From assembly GCF_963678635.1 (NCBI RefSeq), contig NC_087062.1, positions 89,195,845 through 89,259,844 on the forward strand: a DNA stretch of 64,000 nt, written 5' to 3'. A program made the translations under genes and the position numbers. Positions 45,578-57,279 of the stretch are shown piece after piece; position 1 is the stretch's first letter; each line of letters opens with the position of its first letter. Source of the DNA: Symsagittifera roscoffensis. Its lineage: Eukaryota; Xenacoelomorpha; Acoela; Convolutidae. Under the pieces are notes generated by a model that saw only the letters and a list, made by a program, of their open reading frames with translations, searched no databases and had not been told where the DNA came from.

Positions 45578-46271
45578 CATAATAATAATCATAATCATAA
45601 TAATAATCATAATAATCATAATAATAATAATCATAATCATAATAATCATAATCATAATAATAATAATCATAATACTCATAATAATCATAATAATCATAAT
45701 AATCATAATCATAAAAATAATAATAATCATAATACTCATAATAATCATAATAATCATAATCATAATAATAATCATAATCATAATAATCATAATTATCATA
45801 ATAATAATAATCATAATAATCATAATAATAATAATCATGATAATAATAATCATAATAATCATAATCATAATAATAATAATAATCATAATACTCATAATAA
45901 TCATAATAATCATAATCATAATAATAATCATAATCATAATAATCATAATTATCATAATAATAATAATCATAATAATCATAATAATAATAATCATGATAAT
46001 AATAATCATAATAATAATAATAATAATCATTATAATCATAATAATAATATAATAATAATCATAAAAATAATAATCATAATCATAATCATAATAATCATAA
46101 TAATAATCATAATAATAATCATAATAATAATCATAATAATAATCATAATAATATAATAATAATATTAATAATAATAATAATACTACTAATAATAATCATA
46201 ATAATAATGATAATAATAATCATAAAAATCATAATAATAATCATAATAATCATAATCATAATAATATAATC

Positions 46272-46306
<35 letters not shown>

Positions 46307-49300
46307 CATAATAATAATCATAATCATAATAATAATCATAATAATCATAATAATAATAATCATAATCATAATAATCATAATCATAATAATAATAATAATC
46401 ATAATACTCATAATAATCATAATAATCATAATAATCATAATCATAATAATAATAATAATCATAATACTCATAATAATCATAATAATCATAATCATAATAA
46501 TAATCATAATCATAATAATCATAATTATCATAATAATAATAATCATAATAATCATAATAATAATAATCATGATAATAATAATCATAATAATCATAATCAT
46601 AATAATAATAATAATCATAATACTCATAATAATCATAATAATCATAATCATAATAATAATCATAATCATAATAATCATAATTATCATAATAATAATAATC
46701 ATAATAATCATAATAATAATAATCATGATAATAATAATCATATTAATAATAATAATAATCATAATCATAATCATAATAATAATAATAATCATAATAATAA
46801 TCATAATCATAATAATAATCATAATAATCATAATAATAATAATCATAATCATAATAATCATAATCATAATAATAATAATAATCATAATACTCATAATAAT
46901 CATAATAATCATAATAATAATCATAATCATAATAATCATAATTATCATAATAATAATAATCATAATAATCATAATAATAATAATCATGATAATAATAATC
47001 ATAATAATAATAATCATAATAATAATAATAATAATCATAATAATAATCATAATAATCATAATAATAATAATCATAATCATAATCATAATAATCATAATCA
47101 TAATCATAATAATAATCATAATAATCATAATCATAATAATAATCATAATCATAATAATCATAATTATCATAATAATAATAATAATCATAATACTCATAAT
47201 AATCATAATAATCATAATAATAATAATCATAATCATAATAATCATAATCATAATCATAATAATAATCATAATAATCATAATCATAATAATAATCATAATC
47301 ATAATAATCATAATTATCATAATAATAATAATAATCATAATACTCATAATAATCATAATAATCATAATCATAATAATAATAATAATCATAATACTCATAA
47401 TAATCATAATAATCATAATCATAATAATAATCATAATCATAATAATCATAATTATCATAATAATAATAATCATAATAATCATAATAATAATAATCATGAT
47501 AATAATAATCATAATAATCATAATCATAATAATAATAATAATCATAATACTCATAATAATCATAATAATCATAATCATAATAATAATCATAATCATAATA
47601 ATAATCATAATAATCATAATAATAATAATCATAATCATAATAATCATAATCATAATAATAATAATAATCATAATAATCATAATCATAATAATAATCATAA
47701 TCATAATAATCATAATTATCATAATAATCATAATAATCATAATACTCATAATAATCATAATAATCATAATCATAATAATCATAATAATCATAATACTCAT
47801 AATAATCATAATAATCATAATCATAATAATAATCATAATCATAATAATCATAATTATCATAATCATAATAATCATAATAATCATAATAATAATAATCATG
47901 ATAATAATAATCATAATAATCATAATCATAATAATAATAATAATCATAATACTCATAATAATCATAATAATCATAATCATAATAATAATCATAATCATAA
48001 TAATCATAATTATCATAATAATAATAATCATAATAATCATAATAATAATAATCATGATAATAATAATCATAATAATAATAATAATAATCATTATAATCAT
48101 AATAATAATATAATAATAATCATAAAAATAATAATCATAATAATAATAATAATAATCATAATAATACTACTAATAATAATCATAATCATAATAATAATCA
48201 TAATCATAAAAATCATAAAAGAATAATAATAATAATCATAATAATCATAATAATAATAATCATAATAATAAAAATAATAACAATATAATAATAATCATAA
48301 TAATACTCATAATAATCATAATAATCATAATCATAATAATAATCATAATCATAATAATCATAATTATCATAATAATAATAATCATAATAATAATCATAAT
48401 AATAATCAGAATAATAATAATCATGATAATAATAATCATAATAATAATAATAATAATCATTATAATCATAATAATAATATAATAATAATCATAAAAATAA
48501 TAATAATAATCATAATAATAATAATAATAATCATAATAATACTACTAATAATAATCATAATCATAATAATAATCATAATCATCATAATAATCATAATAAT
48601 ACTACTAATAATAATCATAATACTCATAATAATCATAATAATCATAATCATAATAATAATCATAATCATAATAATCATAATTATCATAATAATAATAATC
48701 ATAATAATCATAATAATCATAATCATGATAATACTACTAATAATGATCATAATCATAATAATAATAATAATCATAATACTCATAATAATCATAATAATCA
48801 TAATCATAATAATAATCATAATCATAATAATCATAATTATCATAATAATAATAATCATAATAATCATAATAATAATAATCATGATAATAATAATCATAAT
48901 AATAATAATAATAATCATTATAATCATAATAATAATATAATAATAATCATAAAAATAATAATCATAATAATCATAATAATAATCATAATAATACTACTAA
49001 TAATAATCATAATCATTATAATAATCATAATCATAAAAATCATAATAAGAATAATAATAATAATCATAATAATCATAATAATAATCATAATAATAAAAAT
49101 AATAACAATATAATAATAATCATAATAATACTCATAATAATCATAATAATCATAATCATTATAATAATCATAATCATAATAATCATAATTATCATAATAA
49201 TAATAATCATAATAATCATAATAATAATCATAATAATAATCAGAATAATAATAATCATGATAATAATAATCATAATAATAATAATAATAATCATTATAAT

Positions 49301-49589
49301 CATAATAATAATATAATAATAATCATAAAAATAATAATAATAATCATAATCATAATAATAATAATCATAATAATACTACTAATAATAATCATAATCATAA
49401 TAATAATCATAATCATAAAAATCATAATAAGAATCATAATAATAATCATAATAATCATAATAATAATCATAATAATAAAAATAATAACAATATAATAATA
49501 ATCATAATAATAATCATAATAATAATCATAATAATCATAATAATAATCTTAATAATAATCATAATCATAATCATAATAATCATAATAAT
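45226..49589. repeat. 4.36-kb AAT/CAT trinucleotide array with ~156-bp higher order
   Basis: The array is almost entirely AAT and CAT triplets on the plus strand. Rare variants act as markers (ATACTCAT, AATTATCAT, ATCATGAT) and recur in fixed order about 156 bp apart, for example ATACTCAT at about 46464 and 46620, and about 47392 and 47548. Larger blocks with AATAATATAATAATAATCATAAAAAT also repeat. No stop codon occurs in several frames, so long Ile/Met ORFs appear on both strands (up to 614 codons). These are artefacts of composition. Confidence 0.95.
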
Positions 49590-49912
49590 GTAGTTCCTGC
49601 GAATTGCAGAGGGTCTATCAGTAGGCCTTAACAGTCCTGTCGAGGATAGTCCAATTGTATTATCTATCCATATTCCAGATTGTATCATTCTGTTGAGCGA
49701 AGCCCTTTTTTGCGATTCATGGCAGTTTTTTTTACGTCTAGAACTCACACGTTGTACCACTAATGCAGCCAAATTTGGTCGGGTTGTGGTAGACCTGAAG
49801 CTAGAGGTCAAGTGAGAGCTCGTCCTCACACACTATCATTGCCATGACATGGGAACGAATGCACGATCTGATGATTTCAGAGTGAACGCCCTACCACTAT
49901 GCTAAGTGCCTC
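49590..49912 (-). mobile_element. tRNA-derived SINE
   Basis: In minus sense the element begins GAGGCACTTAGCATAGTGG, with a tRNA-like 7-nt stem and an A box (TAGCATAGTGG) at about 49893-49903. A B-box-like GCATTCGTTCC lies at about 49850-49860. The body continues to 49590, where it passes without a break into the ATT/ATG-type array as its 3' tail. SINE 3' tails of simple repeats are common. Confidence 0.55.
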
Positions 49913-50930
49913 TATTTCCTTTTTTGGTCCAGTAAAGATCTTTATTTTATTTGGTACAGGCTTTCGAGTAAGCAATCAAACCTTCCTGGCCATAACTGAG
50001 ATATTGATTTGGTCAAAAATCTTGTAAATGAGTACGCATAAATAGACAATGAAATCACATGAAATAACAATTATTTCAGACGCTTGTAGATCCCCTATAA
50101 GAGTGAATTTTGTAATACTGTAATTTCTAATTTAAAGTGCATATAGATCATATTTTGATTTTCCTTTTGCCATTTGGAACTGTTCGGAACAGTCTGGACT
50201 ATCTCGGATACGAGCTGTTTTGTTGATTATGCGTGATATATCTGATTTCTCCTTTTTATTTTACTAGGAATAAGATGTTCCTTGCTACATTCTTTTCTTC
50301 GGCAATCAAGAATAACTTATAGGAAAACATGTGTAAAAGGTGCCGACTATAGAAGCCTCGCCAATAACCGGGTTTATATCTGACTCAATATAAATTCAAA
50401 CTTGGGTATTCCGATGATCGCGTGATGGTCTTTGATCGGTAAATTTTGATCGCATCGAAACAATTAATTTATTTAATTTGACTTTGAGGGTAAGTTATAG
50501 ACCTAAGCTGAGCAAATGTTATAACCTGAACTAAGATGTTATTATCTTGAAGTGAGTTGTGGACAAAATTGTTACTGTTTAATTGTGGTTCATTATTTTT
50601 GTTGATGAAACCACCTGAAGCTTATTTACTGGTTCAATTAAAATAGAACGACAGCAAGTATACCTATCACAACTCATCCGATTATTTAATTACTTTTGCG
50701 AAAGCAAGTGTCTTAGAAATTTGAAATGGTAATATGAAACTTCGGCTGCAGTATGGTTCAGCTACAGTTTTTCTCAACATTTAGCTTACTCGGTAAGACG
50801 ATACATTTAATTTGATATTTGAGCTGAACTTGGTTTATAGAAAAAAAACTTTGATAAAAACAAGTTGTTTTGAAAATGTGTCTGTGTGGTGCTGGTTTTT
50901 TTGAGACCGACCCCGCATCCAGTTCCAAGA
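49913..50930. other. No supported gene
   Basis: AT-rich, non-repetitive; nothing recognised on either strand. Confidence 0.5.
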
Positions 50931-51720
50931 GTTAATAATCGATTATAATACGATTTTAGTACCAGTCTTACAAAAATTGAGAAAAATTGATTTTAATCAA
51001 TTAATAATCGGTTATAATCTCTCTTTTTGAAATCAAATATAATCAATTATAATACATTATAATCGATTATAATCGATTATTTTTATCGAATTTATAATTC
51101 TTTTGTTTTGCAGAAAAAATCCATTTTAATCGTTTATAATTGCTCATAATCCCTTTTTTTGCCCGTTTTGTCTTCTTTTTGTAGACGTCGGTTTATGTGA
51201 AAAATGGAAAATTTGCTTTAACTGTTTTTAAGTCAAATCAAATTTAGAGCGTTTTTTTATTTCTTCTTAATTATAGTTGTTTCATGATGCACTTTTTAAT
51301 TTTTTTTCACCACCAAAACATCAGCACATAGCTTTAGTTTAATGAATCACATAAAAGAAATTTATTTCACCTACCGCGGGATTCTTTCAACTAAAATGAA
51401 GGGATCTCTATGAAATTTTTGTTTCGTGGTAAAATTTTGTGATCAGATGAACCAACAAAAGACAAAAGATCTCACATTTAGAGATTTTTGACAGAAAAAA
51501 AGGATTATAATCTTTTATAATAGATTATAAAAAATTTTAATAGATTATAAGAGATTATAAGAGATTGTCGGAAAAATTATAATCAATTATAATTGATTAT
51601 AATTTATTATATGGTCACAAAAAATGCTATCATTATAATGGATTATAAAACGCTTAAGCATCTAAATTTGGCGCTTATAATCACATATATAATTGATAAA
51701 AGTGCGATCATAATTGTAAT
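50931..51720. repeat. Cryptic repeat field of TAAT..ATTA palindromes
   Basis: Motifs such as TAATCGATTATAAT, TAATCAATTATAAT and GATTATAATNNATTATAA occur many times in two clusters (50935-51160 and 51488-51720) with irregular spacing. They are not a clean tandem array. They may be an old simple repeat or a homeodomain-type binding cluster. Confidence 0.5.
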
Positions 51721-51845
51721 AAAATCGATTTTTTTCTCTTTTTACTGAGTGCGGGACAACTGGAAAATAAAATGACTTTTCGCCAAAAAACGTTCGTTTA
51801 TTTTCGCCAATTTTCAGTGCTTTTTACCAAAGTAGCACTAATGAG

Positions 51846-52050
51846 AAGCTGGCCTGTGCGCCTGCGTTTTTTTTGTTCCCTGCATTAGCGTCTACATCAG
51901 AAATTTTGGAGAAAAAAAATGGCCTTTGGAAAATTCAAATTTTAAAACTTTGGTCATTTAATGGTAATATGTTAATGCTAGCAAAAATAAACTAAACTGC
52001 CCAATCTGGGCTAGAATCCAATCGAGAAAAAGATAGTAACAAAAATCCAT
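51846..52050. repeat. Rearranged partial duplicate of the adjacent hAT-type copy
   Basis: 51846-51945 matches 52332-52430 (AGCTGGCCTGTG...CTACATCAGAAATTTTGGAGAA) and 51949-52050 matches 52209-52330 (ACTTTGRTCATTTAATGG... CCCAATCTGGGCTAGAATCC). The two blocks are in swapped order, as expected if a tandem duplication was later truncated. Confidence 0.65.
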
Positions 52051-52157
52051 TAAGAACCAGCTACGCCCTAAATCATGTAGAAAACCGTTGTGGAAAGGGC
52101 CAATTTCTAAACTTTTCATTGTTATCGGAAATTAGTTTACTCTTCTCATAAACAATC

Positions 52158-52635
52158 CAGGGGCCGTTTTAGGGGGGGGGGGGACGCCTCTTCTTCAGGG
52201 TTTTGACCCAAACTTTGATCATTTAATGGAAAACTTTGATCATTTAATGGAAATATTCTAATGCTAGCAAAAAAAAACTAAACCGCCCAATCTGGGCTAG
52301 AATCCATTCGAGAAACAGATAGTAGGAAAAAAGCTGGCCTGTGTGCCTGCGTTTTTCGTTTGTTCCCTGCATTAGCGTCTACATCAGAAATTTTGGAGAA
52401 AACAATATGGCCTTCGGAAAAATTCAAATGTTCAAATGTTCTAAGCGCCTGAAAATGTTTTTTGGCTGGTTGTTTTTTCAAAACTTTTGTCAAAACAGGG
52501 TCTTTTTATTGCTTTGGGAGAGCACCAAAAATCAATTTGCTCGATCTAAAAATAAAGAGATCGACAAGATTTTTCGAAATTTTTTTTGAACATCCGCCCC
52601 CCCCCCCCCTCGAGAAAACTCTAGATCAGCTCCTG
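52158..52635 (-). mobile_element. hAT-type non-autonomous element, second copy
   Basis: Read on the minus strand from 52635, CAGGAGCTGATCTAGAG..TTTTCTCGAG followed by a G run and GGCGGATGTTCAAAAAA matches the start of the element at 19215 over at least 150 bp. The other end, CAGGGGCCGTTTTAGG, is at 52158. No convincing target-site duplication remains. C/G homopolymer runs lie at both ends. Confidence 0.7.
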
Positions 52636-53653
52636 CGTTGAGCTACTAGTTATGATTCAGTGATTTTTTTCGGACGTTTTGCACTTTGAGCAAGCAGTCT
52701 CATAATCGAAACATTAAGATTGTAAAAAATTTTGAGCGGAAATTCAAATCGCGGTCAAAGATTTTAATCTGCAATATTTGTAGCTAATTTTTTGGGTGGT
52801 TTACATTTGAAACTTTATACTATCACATCTTTCTCTTCGGGAGTGTTTTCGACAAAAATGCGTTTTTGAAAGGAAAGTTTCATTCGTTTGAAAAAAAGGT
52901 TTTTTCCTGAAAATACTTAAGTTTTCTATCAATTGATAAAACTGAACAAATCTGCTGTTCCTATGCATTCCCCCATCAATTGAAGACAGGTGTAAGCAAA
53001 TATATATAGTTTCTGAAAATTGAAAAAATCCACTCAATGTTTTTGTATATCGATTTCCCGTTGAAGTATTGGGTTTTCATGTGATTTTAAAGTAGTTTCA
53101 CTTAATTAAAGCGTAAGCTAAGCTGTTAAACTTTCAAATTCAGTTGAATATGGGGTTAACCATTGACATTGATCTCAATTTAGAGCATCTAAGTTGATGA
53201 ATCCCTCATTACTTTTTCTAGGAATTGTTTCTTCTTTTTTACGCAAAATCAGTTACCACAAATAATCATCGGACTGGGTTGTGGTCAGACTGAGTCATTT
53301 TAAATGGTGGGGCTCGGTTGTGAGTGGTTGTCATTTTAAAATTGTGATTTAAAATTGTCCTTTAAAATTGTGATTCGAACGAGTAAACGTGTGATAGAAA
53401 CATTTTAATGAAAGAATTTGAAAAAATTTGAAAACTTATTTTATTAGTTTTTACAGGACTTGAAAAATTCATGGCTTATTTACTACTAATCTGCTACTAA
53501 CATTCAATAATAAGTCTGCTTGTCTAATTTCGAGCGAGTAAAGCGAGCATGCAGGCTTACAGGTTTGTAATAGAATGTTAATCGCAGATTTCTAGTCAAA
53601 GTCTGCGATTAACATTGTTTTTTATTCAAGTCAGTAGTATTGTAATCCGCCGT
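52636..53653. other. No supported gene
   Basis: AT-rich; short ORFs only. Some direct repetition of TTTAAAATTGTGATT near 53330-53370. Confidence 0.5.
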
Positions 53654-53792
53654 GTGTCCTTAGGGGGGGGGGGGTCTTTTCGACGGTAGGGGTCTTTGGG
53701 GTCCTACCAAAAGTAGGGTCCAAAAGGGCCCATCTTTTTTAAAGACCCCAAAGTACCCTGCCCGAAATAAAAAGACCCCTCCCTTAGGACAC
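53654..53792. mobile_element. 139-bp fold-back element
   Basis: The arm starting GTGTCCTTAGGGG pairs with the arm ending CCTCCCTTAGGACAC. Pairing continues inward through GGGGTCTTT and CTTTGGGGTC blocks for about 60 bp per arm, so nearly the whole element can form a hairpin. No ORF; no clear target-site duplication. Confidence 0.7.
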
Positions 53793-54061
53793 CCGACAGA
53801 CAAAATACTTTGGTATTTATTTTCGCGCGGTGGTTAAATTTAATCTCTTCCAAACTTTCCCACTGTTCAACTAAATAATTTTGAGACCCCATTAAAAAAC
53901 TGACCTGCTTGAGAAGGAGGAAGGACGTGACAAATAATAAGAGGGTAAGAAGGTAAAGAGGACTTGATAAATAATAGATAAAGTAACATATAAAAAAAAG
54001 AAAAAAATAAAATAAAAACGGAATGTTGACAGGAGTACGGATAGGAGAGCAGAGGAAGGGT

Positions 54062-54412
54062 TCACGGCCACATCCGCATGTCGTCTTCGGGATCCGACCA
54101 AGGCACATGAAGAATACTGACGAGACGCTCCATTTGAAATTTGAAGCGCCACTCAGTACTCTCGAATCCCGCACCCAGAGACTCGCACAGCCAGAAATTT
54201 TCCATGCTCCCCACATCAACACACACATATTCAAATATGCCCTCCTTTTTCTCAATTGCAACCTCAATGTAATGCAGCTTAAAATTCGCTGCAGTGGTGG
54301 CCGGGGTAAACTCTACGGTCACACCAAAGATATTTTTGCCTTCGTGAGTTCCAGGTCCCACATAAGGCAAATCAATGGGTGACTCATGGAGACCACCAAG
54401 GGGAATATCCAT
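54062..54412 (-). CDS. Unidentified coding exon or small gene
   Basis: An open frame of 116 codons begins ATGGATATTCCC immediately after a possible acceptor (GTGTTTAG) and ends at TGA. Its composition is less AT-rich than its surroundings, like DNALI1, which favours a real host exon. The protein has alternating hydrophobic stretches (NIFGVTVEF, FKLHYIEVAIEKK, FEYVCVDVG, WRFKF) suggesting beta structure, two Cys, and an acidic end. I do not recognise the family. It may be the last exon of a gene whose upstream exons lie beyond the Polinton block. Confidence 0.45.
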   Translation of the reverse strand: MDIPLGGLHESPIDLPYVGPGTHEGKNIFGVTVEFTPATTAANFKLHYIEVAIEKKEGIFEYVCVDVGSMENFWLCESLGAGFESTEWRFKFQMERLVSILHVPWSDPEDDMRMWP

Positions 54413-54543
54413 CTAAACACATGAAAATAGGTTGAAATCATTAGTTAGAAATAGGAGTGAGTAAGTGGTATCTAGAAGGTTACTTTCATTTCCACTGGCT
54501 TGAAATTCAGCAGGTCGGAGAAGTGCTGGAAAAAATAAAAAAA

Positions 54544-55547
54544 ATGAAATTGGAAAAACGTAGAGTTACTTCAAAAGACTTGGAAATTATTCATGAAATT
54601 TTTATTACTTTGAAAAAAACCTATCCGGAAAACACCAACCGTCGAAATTATTTCTTAGCTGCATGTTCACTGTTCTTCTTCTCAACTACTAATGATATAA
54701 ATTACGATGTTGCTATCAAGTTGAGACCCTATGGGGGTCTGATCGGTATAGACAATTCTTCTTTGGATAAATATTTAAATGATTCGAAAATTTTACGAAT
54801 GCATGCTATTTTACACGATGCCGCCGGTTTTGTCCGCGAAGTTTATAACACTGGTCCCACATACTGCTATGTTTTACCATGGAAATGCAACAGTAGTTTG
54901 ATTGGTCACTTGAGTGGAATTACGTTTTGTTTGTATATCAAACTGAAGAAACCGAAACTTTACCATTTATTAGAATGCTGAAGGAAAAATCAGTCGTGTT
55001 GGATTTTGAGGGATTTCGACACCAGAAAAACACATTTATAGTAAAAGAATTAGCTATAACAACTTCCGACAACAGTGATTCCCTAATTTTTCTACCTCCA
55101 GTTAATTTCAATTCCCTTCCAAAATCTGAACAAAAAGCCTACAACTGGCTGACAAATTATTTGCACGGACTTCATTGGGATAGCGGTGATTATTTATACC
55201 TGAATTTGAACCAAATCATTCAAAGTTTTGTCTTAAGAAACCCCAATGCTGTATTCTACGCCAAAGGAAAAGAAAAAGCTGATTTTTTATCCAAATACTT
55301 AGACCGCAAAGTTGTGAATCTTGACGATTTGGGCTGTCCACGAGTCGAACAATTATATTTCAAGAATTTTGTGAATTGTAACAAACACCTACCGCACCAT
55401 AACTCTAAAAATCATTGTGCATTAAAAAAGTCGAAAGCGTTCTTTGATTGGTTGAAAAATGAGTGTCAACAACGAGCGTCAGGGGAAAGTGGAGACATAC
55501 ATATCTCCAAATTCAGTTCTTTGTGCTTGGATGACACCAGAAAGTAA
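54544..55547 (+). pseudogene. Polinton DxE (RNase H-fold exonuclease-like) protein, frameshifted
   Basis: The first part (ATG at 54544 preferred over the in-frame one further upstream) contains LRPYGGLIGIDNSSLD and ILRMHAILHDAAGF. Near 54925 the coding frame shifts by one and continues as TEETETLPFIRML, then SVVLDFEGF (Asp-x-Glu), NAVFYAKGKEKADFL and VVNLDDLGCPR. The D-x-E and later Asp-bearing blocks resemble a DEDD/RNase H-like nuclease, but this is by motif only. It is the first gene of the block. Its role in replication or processing is unproven. Confidence 0.5.
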
Positions 55548-55650
55548 CATAAAGATTTCATTGACCAGGATTGAACGCATTGATTGTAGAGGCCAAGTAG
55601 TTCAACGAAAAGAACAAGTTACACTTTCTGAAGATGGTTGTGCACTTTGA
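55459..55650 (+). CDS. Small Polinton ORF of unknown function
   Basis: 63 residues, overlapping the end of the previous gene by 89 nt, starting at ATG. No recognised domain. It may be the N-terminal part of the following ORF, separated from it by a stop and frame change. Confidence 0.3.
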   Translation: MSVNNERQGKVETYISPNSVLCAWMTPESNIKISLTRIERIDCRGQVVQRKEQVTLSEDGCAL

Positions 55651-55668
55651 CGAGGTTCTTCCCCGTGA

Positions 55669-55989
55669 TTGACCAATTCATCTACTTTCAACGATTCAAA
55701 TACATCAGTAATTTTACCCAGCAAGCGCGGTCTTTGTCTTCCCAAGCTAGTCTTAGTGCCCAAACGTCAACCAGGAGTTCAAATGGATCTAACCAGCAGT
55801 GAACTACCCAATGAGATTCAAAAAATAATAAGAGAAGATTCTGTGAAGAAAATTGTGTATCATGGCAAAACTGATCATGTCCCAGCCAATTATGTTTTGG
55901 AAATGTACTATGATTTTGATGATGATAATAAACCGAGTGTCTATACAGGTTATACACGATATGAAATTTATTACTGTTCAGATGCTTAA
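55669..55989 (+). CDS. Small Polinton ORF, unknown
   Basis: Open frame with no good ATG at its start. It contains LPSKRGLCLPKLVLVPKRQPG and an acidic end (YYDFDDDNK). The absence of a start supports its being the continuation of the preceding ORF in a broken gene. Confidence 0.35.
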   Translation: MTNSSTFNDSNTSVILPSKRGLCLPKLVLVPKRQPGVQMDLTSSELPNEIQKIIREDSVKKIVYHGKTDHVPANYVLEMYYDFDDDNKPSVYTGYTRYEIYYCSDA

Positions 55990-56318
55990 TTAATTTTTTT
56001 ATATATGATATATATTTTTCATTCTGCAAGTTCGAGAGTGAGAGAAAGCGGTAGGGAAATTGAAATGAATGACACAGTAGTTGACGAGACTGATGGAACT
56101 ATAGTTACCGATTTTGTGTATGACGAAAATCATATGGAGAAAAAATCATGAAAATTTTGCAATAACGTGACTGTACCACGGTCTGAAGTAGTTTTCATGT
56201 CACAAATGGTGTTAATTCTGATTTTATTGGCTTTTTGTATCTTTAAACTTTCATTAACCTCAGTTTGGTTCTCAATTTTATCGGGTTTAGTTGGTTATGT
56301 ATTACCAAATCCAAGAAT
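55990..56318. other. Polinton spacer with a tiny acidic ORF
   Basis: A 27-residue ORF (MNDTVVDETDGTIVTDF...) at about 56067-56150 is the only reading frame here. It is too short to call. A hydrophobic open stretch runs into the ATPase gene without an ATG. Confidence 0.35.
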
Positions 56319-57041
56319 ATGAATAAAGTTATTGATACATCTACAAGACTTTTTTTAGCCATCGTGGGCCCCTCGGGTTCTGGAAAAACAGAGCTGATAT
56401 TCAAATTGTTGAAAGGAAAAACATTTTATCCCAAATTTCAAAGAGCCCTATACTTTTACAAAGAGATTCAGCCTCTTTATAGTGAAAAATCCAATACCCA
56501 CAGCATTGATCTAACTTTCATAAAATTCAATGGCTTTGACAGTTTGCGAAACCTTGAAAACATTCTTCTAGTTTTTGATGATTCATGCGAAGAAATCTAT
56601 AACGATAAAGACTTGGTCAAACTTGCAACAGCAGGAAGACACCGAGGACTAGATGTAATATATGTTAAACATAGCTTGTTCCAACAAAGCAGATGTTCTC
56701 GAACAATTGATTTAAACACATCACACATCATTCTGTTCAAATCACCTCGTGATATTCAGCAACTTGATCATCTTGGAAGACAATTGAACAACAATAAATT
56801 TTTGAGACACTGTTATCAGCTCGCTACAAAAGACACATACGGTCATCTTTTAATCGACTTGGATCCGCGTACATCCGATTGTTTGAGATATTGTTCAAAC
56901 ATTACACCACCTGATCCCTCAATTTTTTACTTACCAATAAATCAGGCAGAGGTTACACCTCTCACAAATGAACGCGAAAAAACTATCTATTCTGCAGCAC
57001 ATGGTACAATTGAATCCCAGCCAGCTCCGAAGCTTCATTAG
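56319..57041 (+). CDS. Polinton genome-packaging ATPase (FtsK/HerA type)
   Basis: 240 residues from the ATG at 56319; upstream in-frame codons lack an ATG. Walker A GPSGSGKT is at residues 17-24, Walker B LLVFDD at 83-88, followed by a conserved TAGRHRGLDVIYV segment. These are features of the A32-like packaging ATPase of Polintons and related large DNA viruses, which pumps DNA into the preformed capsid. The frame is unbroken. Its 3' end overlaps the next ORF. Confidence 0.9.
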   Translation: MNKVIDTSTRLFLAIVGPSGSGKTELIFKLLKGKTFYPKFQRALYFYKEIQPLYSEKSNTHSIDLTFIKFNGFDSLRNLENILLVFDDSCEEIYNDKDLVKLATAGRHRGLDVIYVKHSLFQQSRCSRTIDLNTSHIILFKSPRDIQQLDHLGRQLNNNKFLRHCYQLATKDTYGHLLIDLDPRTSDCLRYCSNITPPDPSIFYLPINQAEVTPLTNEREKTIYSAAHGTIESQPAPKLH

Positions 57042-57276
57042 ACAAACAACAAATCCTCAAGTTATTTCAGTTATATGTGAATGTTTGCTCAATGTAGTCA
57101 ATGGCAATGTATCTGTTAATATTCCAAACATTGAAAATTTCGAAGTGGCATACAAACTTTTAATCAGCCGAAAAACAAAACTTGAACCAAAACGAGCAAT
57201 TATTCTAACGAAACAAGGTTTCAACTTGATCAGACTGATACTTTACTTCTGCTACAGATACTTACCATCAGCATAA
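56968..57276 (+). CDS. Small helical Polinton protein overlapping the ATPase gene
   Basis: 102 residues, starting at ATG inside the last 74 bp of the ATPase gene in a different frame, and ending four bases before the next gene. It contains QLNPSQLRSFIRQ and VISVICECLLNVVNGNV, a mostly helical pattern I associate with a conserved small ORF after the ATPase in many animal Polintons. Function unknown. Confidence 0.6.
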   Translation: MNAKKLSILQHMVQLNPSQLRSFIRQTTNPQVISVICECLLNVVNGNVSVNIPNIENFEVAYKLLISRKTKLEPKRAIILTKQGFNLIRLILYFCYRYLPSA

Positions 57277-57279
57277 AAC

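Noticed and set aside
46256-48113. Very long Ile/Met ORFs (614 and 514 codons) on both strands
   Set aside because: They are produced by the AAT/CAT triplet array, with no amino-acid complexity and overlapping open frames on both strands.
49850-49912. Functional tRNA gene
   Set aside because: A- and B-box-like sequences are present but the anticodon and acceptor arms do not pair well; a tRNA-derived SINE head fits better.
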